A DNA stretch of 15,916 bases from DASUNQ01 sp036277075 (GCA_036277075.1 DASUNQ010000062.1:1-15916), one strand, 5' to 3'; counted from the first letter of the stretch, positions 7,243 to 13,665 are shown. The notes: a model not told the origin generated them from the sequence alone. Made by a program: numbers and translations.

Positions 7243-7833
7243 ATGGACATTCCAGCCTCAGCTGTAACCGGTGCGGTTCGCATCGGTGTCCAGATAGCGT
7301 CGAATCACCGGCGCCCGGTGCTCGAGATCTATCACGAGCTTCGAAACGTATTCAGTCCGCCTCACGAGTTTCAGGTTTCGGTCGGGGTAAAGGGAGACCG
7401 CACTGAAACTAGCTCTACGCGATTTCAGAAGATATTCGTGCAGTTCGTGCTCGTGAACTTGGGAAACGTGAGAGCGGAGAACGTCACGCTGAAGTTCGAG
7501 GGCGGCTTCGACCGCAACAAGCCGCGGGAGCCTCTCGCAAAGCTCGAATTCTTCGGAATTCCCATTCCGCAGCTTGCCCCTGGCCAGGCGCTATTCCTTT
7601 TTCGTATTGATGATCATGATCTCAATCGTTGGCCAGAGGGTGGCGGTCATTCACTTGGGCTGAAAGATGAGACGTTTTTTATCAAAGCCTCATACTTTGG
7701 CCCTGCAAGGGGCTTCAACCGCCTCGCACGGGTGTGGAGTTGGCTTAGGAGGCGGCCTCAGTATGCGATGCAGTACACGTTTGATCCAAAAATCGTTCGC
7801 ACCGACTTTCCTTCTCCCGAGTATCACGGCTAG
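7243..7833 (+). CDS. Cassette-encoded hypothetical protein, beta-sandwich-like
   Basis: 196-residue protein of no recognised family. ATG 7243 has AGGAG at 7234-7238, 4 nt upstream, and sits 13 bp after the core site. Residues about 65-90 read FVQFVLVNLGNVRAENVTLK, a pattern of alternating hydrophobic strands with an N-G-N turn that is common in immunoglobulin-like or beta-sandwich domains. After this come a Pro-rich turn and further strands. There is no signal peptide or clear membrane helix; residues about 160-175 are Arg/Trp-rich and could contact a membrane or nucleic acid. It fills most of its cassette and is followed 9 bp later by attC 7843-7944. Codon use is far less GC-biased than in the chromosomal genes. 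Function unknown. Confidence 0.8.
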   Translation: MDIPASAVTGAVRIGVQIASNHRRPVLEIYHELRNVFSPPHEFQVSVGVKGDRTETSSTRFQKIFVQFVLVNLGNVRAENVTLKFEGGFDRNKPREPLAKLEFFGIPIPQLAPGQALFLFRIDDHDLNRWPEGGGHSLGLKDETFFIKASYFGPARGFNRLARVWSWLRRRPQYAMQYTFDPKIVRTDFPSPEYHG

Positions 7834-7842
7834 TGGCTGTGC

Positions 7843-7944
7843 GCCTAACCATTCGTTTGAGCGGGCGTGCCCAATTGCCCGCCGGGGCTCGCTTCGCTCG
7901 GCGAACTCGGTGGGGCACGCCGCTCAACTCAGGATCCGTTGGGC
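7843..7944 (+). other. attC recombination site, 102 bp
   Basis: GCCTAAC (7843-7849) pairs with GTTGGGC (7938-7944) with one G-T pair. After a short spacer, the long arm TTGAGCGGGCGTGCCC pairs with GGGCACGCCGCTCAA near 7915-7927 except for one unpaired G in the left arm, the extrahelical base typical of attC. The variable central part lies between. This is the clearest integron signature in the window and fixes the cassette orientation as left to right. Confidence 0.88.
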
Positions 7945-7956
7945 GTCACGAATAGA

Positions 7957-8578
7957 ATGAAGAGGCTGCTCGATCTTTCGGTTCTTGGGGAGGTTAATTC
8001 CGCAAGAATGCTTATTGGCCTCTCGGACGACGTTGAGGAGCGTCTTGGCGCACTCCCCGGCCATGAAGGAGTTTCACGAACGCGCTCAGGCTGCCCTCAT
8101 GTTCTTCCTTCAAGCGCACCCTGGTAACGAGACCTGGCGCCATGAAGCTCGTATTCGGGCCGGCTTGAACGAGTTCTATTCTCTGGAGGATGCTGCGCGT
8201 CGGGGGTTCAAGCAATCGACTCAAGCCGTCGAGGCGCCGAAGCTATCGGAGTCCTGCCATCCTCTGGTACATGTTATGTATTCCTTGAGGGGCATCAACG
8301 TGCACGTGAAGCCCTCCTCGACCGAGGTCAGGAACATAACAGTTAAGTTTAATAATCCTGAACACGACCGAGAGTACACCTATGGTGCAGTGATGCTCAC
8401 TGACGGTACCGTGGACGACCTTTTGAATCATGACGATGTCAGGAAGCACTACCGGAGTGCTGAACTGAAGGCTGCGATGGTTTGGCTTCTCCGGAATCAG
8501 CAGGCCTTCGGCGTCGGGAGAGTGTTTGAGGTGGGGGTCGAAACTTATTGCCGGGAGGTCCTGGCGGCACTCAAGTAA
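7957..8578 (+). pseudogene. Cassette hypothetical gene with apparent frameshift at about 8055-8058
   Basis: ATG 7957, 13 bp after the attC, opens a frame that looks coding for 34 codons (MKRLLDLSVLGEVNSARM, then LIGLSDDVEERLGALP) and then turns into unlikely sequence. From ATG 8063 the next frame is coding-like to the stop at 8578. Removing one C from the CCCC run at 8055-8058 joins them as GALPAMKEFHERAQAAL, giving a product of about 206 residues. Alternatively translation starts at 8063 (171 residues) or at TTG 7985, but neither has a Shine-Dalgarno at proper distance. The joined product is soluble, mixed alpha/beta, and not recognised. The break could be a real mutation, an assembly error in the homopolymer, or programmed slippage; the first two are more likely. 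Confidence 0.6.
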
Positions 8579-8587
8579 GATGCAGAC

Positions 8588-8648
8588 GCCCAACCACGCT
8601 GCTGCACGGCCGCGCTCCGCGCGCCGGTGAGCAGCCACAGCGTTGGGC
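8588..8648 (+). other. attC recombination site, 61 bp
   Basis: GCCCAAC (8588-8594) and GTTGGGC (8642-8648) are perfect complements. After 6-nt spacers, GCTGC (8601-8605) pairs with GCAGC (8631-8635) and further pairs follow with unpaired bases on the right arm; a CGCGC/GCGCG stem closes the centre. Length and order match short attC sites. It begins 9 bp after the preceding gene's stop. Confidence 0.85.
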
Positions 8649-8675
8649 GGCGCGGGGACCAGCGTGAGGCGAGAC

Positions 8676-8990
8676 ATGGCTAAGCGTACGAAGGTCGGCG
8701 TGGATGAGAGGATACCAATAGAACTCACCTTGGAGCAGCGTGATTTGATACTCAACCACACGTTCGCTGGCCCCGACCTCACAGGACCGCTGGAGGTTGC
8801 CCCACTCACCGGCACGAAGATCGTTGTCGGCTATACGCTTTCGGAAATCGACGAGCTTCTGGGATTTGTAGCGGCAGAAGCGAACCACAGCGCAGACCGG
8901 AAGCTGCGGCGGAAGCTCGACGAACTGTACGGTTACCTTCAAACTTTCGAGGACCAGTACGAGGATGAGCTCTCGGCGCCTCGGCCATGA
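8676..8990 (+). CDS. Small cassette-encoded hypothetical protein
   Basis: 104-residue soluble protein, starting with ATG 8676 preceded by GAGG at 8666-8669 (spacing 6) and 27 bp after the attC core. Its pattern is ELTLEQRDLILNHTF, a Pro/Gly-containing middle, then a helical segment with AAEANHSADRKLRRKLDELY and an acidic tail. I recall similar short proteins of unknown function in diverse bacteria, but no function can be named. The next gene follows after 54 bp without an attC between them, so the two probably share one cassette and one transcript, with this gene first. Its charged helical C-terminus could be a protein-protein contact surface. Confidence 0.75.
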   Translation: MAKRTKVGVDERIPIELTLEQRDLILNHTFAGPDLTGPLEVAPLTGTKIVVGYTLSEIDELLGFVAAEANHSADRKLRRKLDELYGYLQTFEDQYEDELSAPRP

Positions 8991-9004
8991 AGCTGCGCCA
9001 GGAG

Positions 9005-9034
9005 TGCGCCAGAGGTGTCGAGGCCTTTGGCGCA
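9005..9034 (+). other. Hairpin between the two genes of one cassette
   Basis: Arms 9005-9015 and 9024-9034 pair at 11 positions (one G-U) around an 8-nt loop. The right arm ends on the first base of the AGGA that serves the next gene (9034-9037), so the fold could modulate initiation at 9045. It lacks GTTRRRY and RYYYAAC cores, so it is not an intact attC. Confidence 0.55.
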
Positions 9035-9044
9035 GGACTATTAG

Positions 9045-9572
9045 ATGAGTGAAGGTCAACAGGCGATCGCTTGGAGTTTGTTTGCGGAGCTCCGCAAAGA
9101 GCTGGTCGAAAGCCAGCGGATTCGGACCCAAGTGATCGGCTTCAAGATTACCTTCGTCAGCGCTGCGGTTGGCGTAATCGCCACTAACTTGGATAAGATT
9201 CCCCTCCCGCTCTTGATGCTCCCGGCCTTCGCCGCAGTTTTCTTCGACTTTCTGATCAACAGTTACAGCTTTTCCATCAAGCGAATAGGCCACTACTGCC
9301 GTGAGCATCTGGAGCCTGCCGTCAGAAAGGAACTGGGAGTCCCGGACGACCTTGTGCTCTGGGAAGAGTATTTGTTAGCACCCTATGCGCGCCAGCGCTT
9401 CGCCTTTCTTGGAAACCTTGGCTTCACCGCACTGGTCAGCGCCATTGGTGTGATGGCGGCAGTGAATCCTTTCCGACTAGCCGTCAGTGTGCCGCTGGTC
9501 CTCATCCTAATCGTGTTGCTGGGGTTTGACCTCTATGCCTACTTGGCACCTGATCGCTTTCGGCATAAGTGA
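9045..9572 (+). CDS. Cassette-encoded four-helix membrane protein, function unknown
   Basis: 175-residue protein with an amphipathic N-terminal helix (about 5-28), two membrane helices at about 31-48 and 52-72, a cytosolic-looking loop rich in charged residues (about 78-118), and two further helices at about 119-139 and 145-166. It starts with ATG 9045 after AGGA (spacing 7). The two-helix plus charged-loop layout loosely recalls small membrane effectors of conflict systems, but there is no diagnostic motif, so this is conjecture. It shares a cassette with the small soluble protein upstream. Codon use is AT-richer than in the flanking chromosome. It is followed by a putative attC at 9608. Confidence 0.75.
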   Translation: MSEGQQAIAWSLFAELRKELVESQRIRTQVIGFKITFVSAAVGVIATNLDKIPLPLLMLPAFAAVFFDFLINSYSFSIKRIGHYCREHLEPAVRKELGVPDDLVLWEEYLLAPYARQRFAFLGNLGFTALVSAIGVMAAVNPFRLAVSVPLVLILIVLLGFDLYAYLAPDRFRHK

Positions 9573-9607
9573 CGATCGCAGATGAATGGTAGTGCGAAAC
9601 AGGCAGC

Positions 9608-9667
9608 GCAGAACCCTGCCGCTGGAGCGGTCGGCTAGCGCCGCCGCTCAGCGGCCTAACGTTAGCT
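9608..9667 (+). other. Putative degenerate attC, 60 bp
   Basis: Arms 9618-9630 and 9644-9655 pair perfectly except for one unpaired G at 9625, the extrahelical-base pattern of attC. A 5-nt spacer then leads to GTTAGCT (9661-9667), while upstream GCAGAAC (9608-9614) shares only the AAC/GTT part of the core. GCCTAAC at 9654-9660 directly abuts GTTAGC, making the palindrome CTAACGTTAG. It lies between two cassette-type genes, as expected of an attC. Confidence 0.55.
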
Positions 9668-9698
9668 ATAGCGGGTACCATTGGCATCCTACCAAGTG

Positions 9699-10088
9699 AT
9701 GAAGATCAAGCGCCCGCCATCTCCGCTACAAAAAAGGGCACGACGGGGGTTCAGAGGCTACCCTGTGGCCACGATCGCCTTTTATGGGCCCGATAACTCC
9801 AGGGCCAGCAAGGTCGCTGTCGGCGTCGTGACAAGGGCGGAAGGAGAAGCGGAGGTCCTTGAACGCTGGTTCTCGGAGCGTGCTGATGTGCGCTTCGACG
9901 CGGGCATCGGTCGCGAGATCCTCGCCTTTCTGGAGCGGCACGCGGTCAAGTCCGTTGTGCTCAGCGGTGGCGTCATCGGCTGTCCTCACGAGGAAGGCAT
10001 CGACTATCCCGAGGGCCAGGTCTGCCCACAGTGCCCCTACTGGGCCACCCGGGACCGCTGGACAGGTGACCTACTCCACGAGCAGTAG
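9699..10088 (+). CDS. Cassette-type hypothetical protein with Cys-rich C-terminal motif
   Basis: 129-residue soluble protein from ATG 9699; TTG 9681 in the same frame would add six residues and lies nearer the core site. The N-terminus is basic (KIKRPPSPLQKRARRGF), followed by a compact alpha/beta body with YPVATIAFYGPDNSRASKVA. The C-terminus carries a Cys/His motif, GCPHEEGIDYPEG then VCPQCPYW, with spacing that could bind one zinc. I have seen similar proteins annotated as hypothetical in many genomes, but no function is known to me. It is the last cassette gene; its stop lies 27 bp from the convergent stop of the zinc-ribbon operon. No canonical attC follows it, so it may be fixed in place. 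Confidence 0.8.
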   Translation: MKIKRPPSPLQKRARRGFRGYPVATIAFYGPDNSRASKVAVGVVTRAEGEAEVLERWFSERADVRFDAGIGREILAFLERHAVKSVVLSGGVIGCPHEEGIDYPEGQVCPQCPYWATRDRWTGDLLHEQ

Positions 10089-10115
10089 GTTCCTCGGCGC
10101 GTGCAACCCGGCTCG

Positions 10116-10147
10116 TCAACCCTCCGGCAGCGTCGCCGGGAGGTTGA
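10116..10147. repeat. Boundary hairpin repeat, right copy, overlapping a gene's 3' end
   Basis: Arms 10116-10128 and 10135-10147 pair at 12 of 13 positions (one T-G) around the loop AGCGTC. It is 27/32 identical to 6818-6849. It contains the stop codon and last ten codons (LNLPATLPEG) of the minus-strand gene 10116-10763, and marks the right edge of the cassette island. Confidence 0.8.
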
Positions 10148-10763
10148 GGTAACCGTCGGTCCAACGGCCGCCGCTCTGGACGAAGGGCACGCCGAGGAGG
10201 CGGGCGGGGCCGAAGTCGAGGGTGTAGCGGAGGGTGCGGAGGGTGTCGGGCTTGGCGGCCTCGGAGGCGACGAGGACGTAGTGGGCGAGCTTCTCGGCGT
10301 CGGCGGGATCGAGGCGGCCGCCGGTGAGCCTCTCGCCCAGGCGCTCGCCGCCGCGCGCCAGCAGCCCGGGCAGCTCACGCGTGTAGCGGATGGCGAGCGC
10401 GGTGACCTCGGCCAGCGGTGCGGCGAAGGCGGGGATGGCGAAAGTGCCCGCGGCGGGGGCGTCGCTGCCCGCCGCGCCGCCGCCGAGGAAGCCGAGGAGG
10501 TCGACGAGCCCGCCGCGGCCGCCGTCGCGCTCGTGCAGCGTCACTTTCGCCGGCAGCAGCCAGAAGGGCAGCCAGCGGCCGGCGGCGACCGCGGGCGAGG
10601 CGAGGAAGCTCACCTCGACCGGCACCAGGCGCTCCGGACCCGCGCCCGCGAAGCGGTAGGCCGAGCGGCAGGAGACGCAGTAGTAGACCAGGTCCTCCCC
10701 CTCGGCGGCGATGCCGGAGCCGCACTGCGGGCAGGCGAGCGGCACGAGCTGGAAGCCGCTCAC
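10116..10763 (-). CDS. Zinc-ribbon protein, last gene of the SPFH operon
   Basis: 215-residue protein starting at GTG 10763, which overlaps the upstream stop as GTGA. An N-terminal zinc ribbon uses Cys11/Cys14 and Cys29/Cys32. A segment WLPFWLLPAKV at about 64-74 matches in position the FPMWLFRV and LPFFRV segments of the two upstream zinc-ribbon proteins, suggesting descent from a common ancestor with loss of membrane helices. A Gly/Ala-rich linker at about 85-110 and a helical C-terminal half follow. No membrane helix is confident. It is probably a soluble partner of the membrane proteins in the same operon. The extreme C-terminus is encoded by the boundary hairpin, so the protein's tail may be secondary. 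No family name is recognised; the biochemical role is unknown. Confidence 0.8.
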   Translation of the reverse strand: MSGFQLVPLACPQCGSGIAAEGEDLVYYCVSCRSAYRFAGAGPERLVPVEVSFLASPAVAAGRWLPFWLLPAKVTLHERDGGRGGLVDLLGFLGGGAAGSDAPAAGTFAIPAFAAPLAEVTALAIRYTRELPGLLARGGERLGERLTGGRLDPADAEKLAHYVLVASEAAKPDTLRTLRYTLDFGPARLLGVPFVQSGGRWTDGYLNLPATLPEG

Positions 10764-11815
10764 TTCGGCAGCCTCGACGGCTTCTCTCGCGAGCTCCCGA
10801 GCTTCATGCCGCGCGGCAGCATCGTTTGCAGCGCGGCGAGCGGCCCGCCCGCCGCGCGCTCGGCGACCACGCCGCTGCCCTCCACCACCTCGCCCCCCCA
10901 GCGGAAGCGCCGCCAGCCCCAGGCGAGGATGGCCAGCGCGACCGCCCCGGCGCCGATCACCACGCCGCAGCCGTCGTCGGAGTCGACGAGGTACTGCAGG
11001 GTCGAGGTGAAGAGGAAGCAGGCCGCCGCCTCCGCCGCCACCAGCATCAGAGCGCGATAGAGGTCGTTGCCCGGCGCCTTGCCGTAGGCGAGCGAGCCGT
11101 CCTCGGCGTCCACCAGCACCTGGTAGGAGCGGCCGCGGAAGCGGTAGCGCACCACCCAGAGCGGGTACCAGATGACGCTCAGCCGCTCGCGCAGCGTCTC
11201 GAGGAAGCGGAAGCGGACGCGCTTGAGGCCCTTGCCCGGATCGGCCTCCTCGCGGCAGCGGGCGAGCGCCGCCTCCCGCGCCTCGACCTCGGAGCGAGTC
11301 GGCGGGAAGACCATGCCGGCGCGCTCGAGCGCCTCGGCGTCGTGCGGCAGCAGGCGGTCGCCGGTCAGGTTCACCCGCTGCACCCCCCACTCGGCGACCT
11401 GCACTGCGGCGCAGGTCTCGTCGAAGGCCCGCTCGACGGTGCGCTCGACGTCCACCTCGTAGGTTTCGGTGCGCCGGTTCTTGCCCGAGCCGACGGTGCG
11501 CCGGCGCTCCTCGGTGCCGAGGGCGAGCCCGACGGCGTCGGCCTGGACGCGGAAGAAGGGGAGGAAGCAGAGGAAGGACTCGGCCGGCTCGGCCTCGCGC
11601 TTGAGGCGCGGGTCCTTGTTCCAGCCGCGGGCGAGCCAGGCCACCGCGGCGCCGCGCGCCGCCGCGGCGTCGAGCTTGGCCTCGACGGCGAAACGGCGCA
11701 CCCCGGCCTCGCCGGCGGCCAGGAGGTGAGTGCCGCAGTAGGGGCAGGCGACGACGCGCAGCCCCGGCTCGACCTCGAGAGCTCCGGCGCAGGCCGGGCA
11801 GGAGAGGCCGCGCAC
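10760..11815 (-). CDS. Zinc-ribbon membrane protein with two C-terminal helices
   Basis: 351 residues from GTG 11815. The zinc ribbon is Cys6/Cys9 and Cys24/Cys27, then a soluble region with LPFFRV (85-90), YPLWVVRYRFR (217-227), and two membrane helices at about 254-277 and 283-302. The PLW..RYRFR....Y...VD...G block is shared with the upstream gene (VPLWRCRYRFREQPY), showing the two are paralogues. The start is uncertain: the open frame continues upstream, and a CTG overlapping the upstream stop (CTGA at 11857-11860) would add a 15-residue Ala/Pro-rich stretch. The product is expected in the cytoplasmic membrane with the ribbon inside. It resembles in layout the zinc-ribbon membrane proteins of Bacillus YdjG/YdjH type, though this is from architecture, not alignment. 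Confidence 0.8.
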   Translation of the reverse strand: MRGLSCPACAGALEVEPGLRVVACPYCGTHLLAAGEAGVRRFAVEAKLDAAAARGAAVAWLARGWNKDPRLKREAEPAESFLCFLPFFRVQADAVGLALGTEERRRTVGSGKNRRTETYEVDVERTVERAFDETCAAVQVAEWGVQRVNLTGDRLLPHDAEALERAGMVFPPTRSEVEAREAALARCREEADPGKGLKRVRFRFLETLRERLSVIWYPLWVVRYRFRGRSYQVLVDAEDGSLAYGKAPGNDLYRALMLVAAEAAACFLFTSTLQYLVDSDDGCGVVIGAGAVALAILAWGWRRFRWGGEVVEGSGVVAERAAGGPLAALQTMLPRGMKLGSSREKPSRLPK

Positions 11816-11856
11816 CGCGGCGCCGGCGAGCGGCGCGGCGGCGGCCGGCGCCGCCG

Positions 11857-12630
11857 TCAGACCTTCCGCGTCACCAGCCACGCGAGCAGCGCCAGCGGCA
11901 GGGCGGTGGCGATGTAGGCCGCCGCCTTGACCAGCAGGTTCGAGAGCAGGAGCCCTTCGGCGAGGAAGAGGAGGAGGCCGACGCCGGCGACCAGGTAGTA
12001 GGGGCTCTCGGACTTCGCCGGAAAGACCGCGGCGAGGACGGCCCCGGTCGAGCCGTCGACGTAGGCGAGGTAGGGCTGCTCGCGGAAGCGGTAGCGGCAG
12101 CGCCAGAGCGGGACGTGGACGAGCGCGGACTCGCCGACGCTCGCGGCCGCCACCCCGGGGATCCAGCCGCGCGCCGTCGCGAGCGGCACGCCGGCGCCGA
12201 CCTCCTCGACCTCCCCGCCTTCCGCGGCGTAGGGCTCGAGCTTCCCCGCCGGCACCTCGAGGTCGGCCAGCTGCGGCACCGGCGTCGGCGCCGCCGGCTC
12301 GACGACCACGTCCTCCCCCCGCTCCCTCCGCACGCGGAACAGCCACATCGGGAAGGCGACCGGCGCCACCTCCTCGACCGTGGCCTTGCGGTCGAGGTCC
12401 TTGACCGTCTCGTTGCCCGCCATCCAGCGGCGCAGCGCCGCGGCGGCGCGCTCGCGGTCGAGCAGGCGCGGCAGGCGGTAGTGCGAGACCAGGCCGGAGC
12501 GGTCGACGAAGAGGGTGGCGCCGCAGAACGGGCAGGCGAGGAGGCGCTCGCCGCTCGCCAGCACGTTCTCGCCGCCGCACTGCGGGCAGGCGAGGGTGTT
12601 GGTGACGGCGGGCTCGCCGGCCGGCGGCAT
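11857..12630 (-). CDS. Zinc-ribbon membrane protein, paralogue of its downstream neighbour
   Basis: 257 residues from ATG 12630, 14 bp after the SPFH gene; GTG eight codons later is an alternative. The zinc ribbon is Cys15/Cys18 and Cys33/Cys36, followed by FPMWLFRV (93-100), VPLWRCRYRFR (173-183) and two membrane helices at about 211-233 and 235-253. Order and motifs are the same as in the 351-residue product of the next gene, but the middle is shorter. The soluble part between ribbon and helices is acidic and Pro-rich at about 105-150. No enzymatic motif is seen. Likely a membrane-anchored partner of the SPFH protein; in Bacillus, SPFH protein YdjI is encoded beside membrane proteins YdjG and YdjH, and this gene pair has the same shape. 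Confidence 0.8.
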   Translation of the reverse strand: MPPAGEPAVTNTLACPQCGGENVLASGERLLACPFCGATLFVDRSGLVSHYRLPRLLDRERAAAALRRWMAGNETVKDLDRKATVEEVAPVAFPMWLFRVRRERGEDVVVEPAAPTPVPQLADLEVPAGKLEPYAAEGGEVEEVGAGVPLATARGWIPGVAAASVGESALVHVPLWRCRYRFREQPYLAYVDGSTGAVLAAVFPAKSESPYYLVAGVGLLLFLAEGLLLSNLLVKAAAYIATALPLALLAWLVTRKV

Positions 12631-12644
12631 CGCGGCGCTCGGGC

Positions 12645-13652
12645 CTAGCCGGCGGGGACCGACGTGCCGCAGGCGGGGCAGAAGCGGGCGCCGGCCGGCA
12701 GGCGGTTGCCGCACTGGGCGCAGAAGGTGGCCGCGGCGCCGGCGGCCGCGGGAGCGGGGTTGCCGCCGCCTGTCGCCCCTCCGCCGGACGGCGCGGGATT
12801 ACCGCTGCCGCTCTGCATCGCGTCGCGCATCATCCCCGGCAGCATGGCGCCGAGGCCGGCCCCCATGCCGACGCCGAGCCCGGCCCCCACCGCGCCGCTC
12901 TCGCCGCTCGCCTGCGCCGCGTCCCCCATCGCCCGCGCCGCCTTGAACTTCATGTAGGCGTCGAGGTTGCCCAGCGCCCCCATGCCGCTGCGCTCGTCGA
13001 TCAGCTTCTGCACCTCCTCGGGCGGGGTGATGGCGCCGAGGAAGAGGTCGGCGAGCTCGATGCCGTACTTGCCGAAGTCGTCGGCGACGCGCGCCTTCAA
13101 GCCCATGCCGAGCTCGTCGTAGACCCGCGGCAGGTCGAAGATCGTCTCGAGGTTCTCGCCCAGGAGGTCGGTGAGGCGGGCGACGATCACGTCCTTGAAG
13201 TACGCCTCGACGCCGTCGGTCGTGTAGAGCCCCATCGTGCCGACCAGCGTGTTGACGAAGAGCTGCGCGTCGGCCACCCGCACCGCGAACTTGCCGAAGG
13301 CGCGCAGGCGCACCATCGCCAGCTCGCGGTCGCGGTAGACGACCGGCTCCTTGGTCCCCCACTTGAGGTCGGTGAAGGTCTTGGTCGAGACGAAGACGAC
13401 CGCCGCCTGGAACGGCGAGGTGCCGCCGAAGGGGATGCCGAAGAGGCTCGCCAGCAGCGGGATGTTCTGGGTGGCGAGGGTGTGGCGGCCGGGGCCGAAG
13501 GTGTCGAGCGCCTTGCCGTCGCGGAAGAAGACGGCGCGCTGGCTCTCCTCGACGACGAGCTGGCTGCCGAGACGGATCGCCGCGGTCCCTTCGCGCGGCC
13601 AACGCGCCACCATGGTCTGGCCGGTCGGGTCCTGATGCTGGATGACGTCCAT
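12645..13652 (-). CDS. SPFH-domain protein with C-terminal zinc ribbon (YdjI-like)
   Basis: 335-residue SPFH/Band-7 protein of the type often annotated as virion core protein-like or YdjI. It begins with a region about 1-25 that has no membrane helix. The SPFH domain spans about 28-235 with typical phrases ESQRAVFFRDGKALDTFGPG and VPEEVQ-like TPPEEVQKLIDERSGM. A Gly/Ala-rich linker (about 250-305) leads to a zinc ribbon with Cys311/Cys314 and Cys325/Cys328. Such proteins assemble into membrane-associated scaffolds and in Bacillus YdjI helps recruit PspA to membranes. Here the ribbon matches those in the three following genes, suggesting a shared complex. The start ATG 13652 follows a perfect TAAGGAGG (13666-13673), though 13 nt away across a T7 run. 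Confidence 0.88.
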   Translation of the reverse strand: MDVIQHQDPTGQTMVARWPREGTAAIRLGSQLVVEESQRAVFFRDGKALDTFGPGRHTLATQNIPLLASLFGIPFGGTSPFQAAVVFVSTKTFTDLKWGTKEPVVYRDRELAMVRLRAFGKFAVRVADAQLFVNTLVGTMGLYTTDGVEAYFKDVIVARLTDLLGENLETIFDLPRVYDELGMGLKARVADDFGKYGIELADLFLGAITPPEEVQKLIDERSGMGALGNLDAYMKFKAARAMGDAAQASGESGAVGAGLGVGMGAGLGAMLPGMMRDAMQSGSGNPAPSGGGATGGGNPAPAAAGAAATFCAQCGNRLPAGARFCPACGTSVPAG

Positions 13653-13665
13653 GGAGAAAAAAATG

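Larger units (their letters stand above)
6816..10100 (+). mobile_element. Integron gene-cassette array without integrase in the window
   Basis: A block of short plus-strand hypothetical genes, each starting soon after a GTTRRRY core and ended by an inverted-repeat site starting with RYYYAAC. Convincing attC sites are 7843-7944 and 8588-8648; weaker ones are 6816-6918 and 9608-9667, with a lone core at 7223-7229. Codon use is clearly more AT-rich than the flanking chromosome (for example around 8280-8420), consistent with transfer. No tyrosine recombinase gene with an IntI domain is seen here, so it is either the distal part of a larger integron or a CALIN (cluster of attC sites lacking an integrase). 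The right boundary lies between the end of the last cassette gene (10088) and the 3' end of the opposing zinc-ribbon gene (10116); no clean terminal attC is visible there. Confidence 0.75.

Noticed and set aside
10101..10149. Possible terminal attC (GTGCAAC ... GTTGAGG with CCGGC/GCCGG inside)
   Set aside because: The outer boxes match the core consensus poorly and the right half is coding sequence of the opposing gene; the alternative hairpin 10116-10147 is much stronger.
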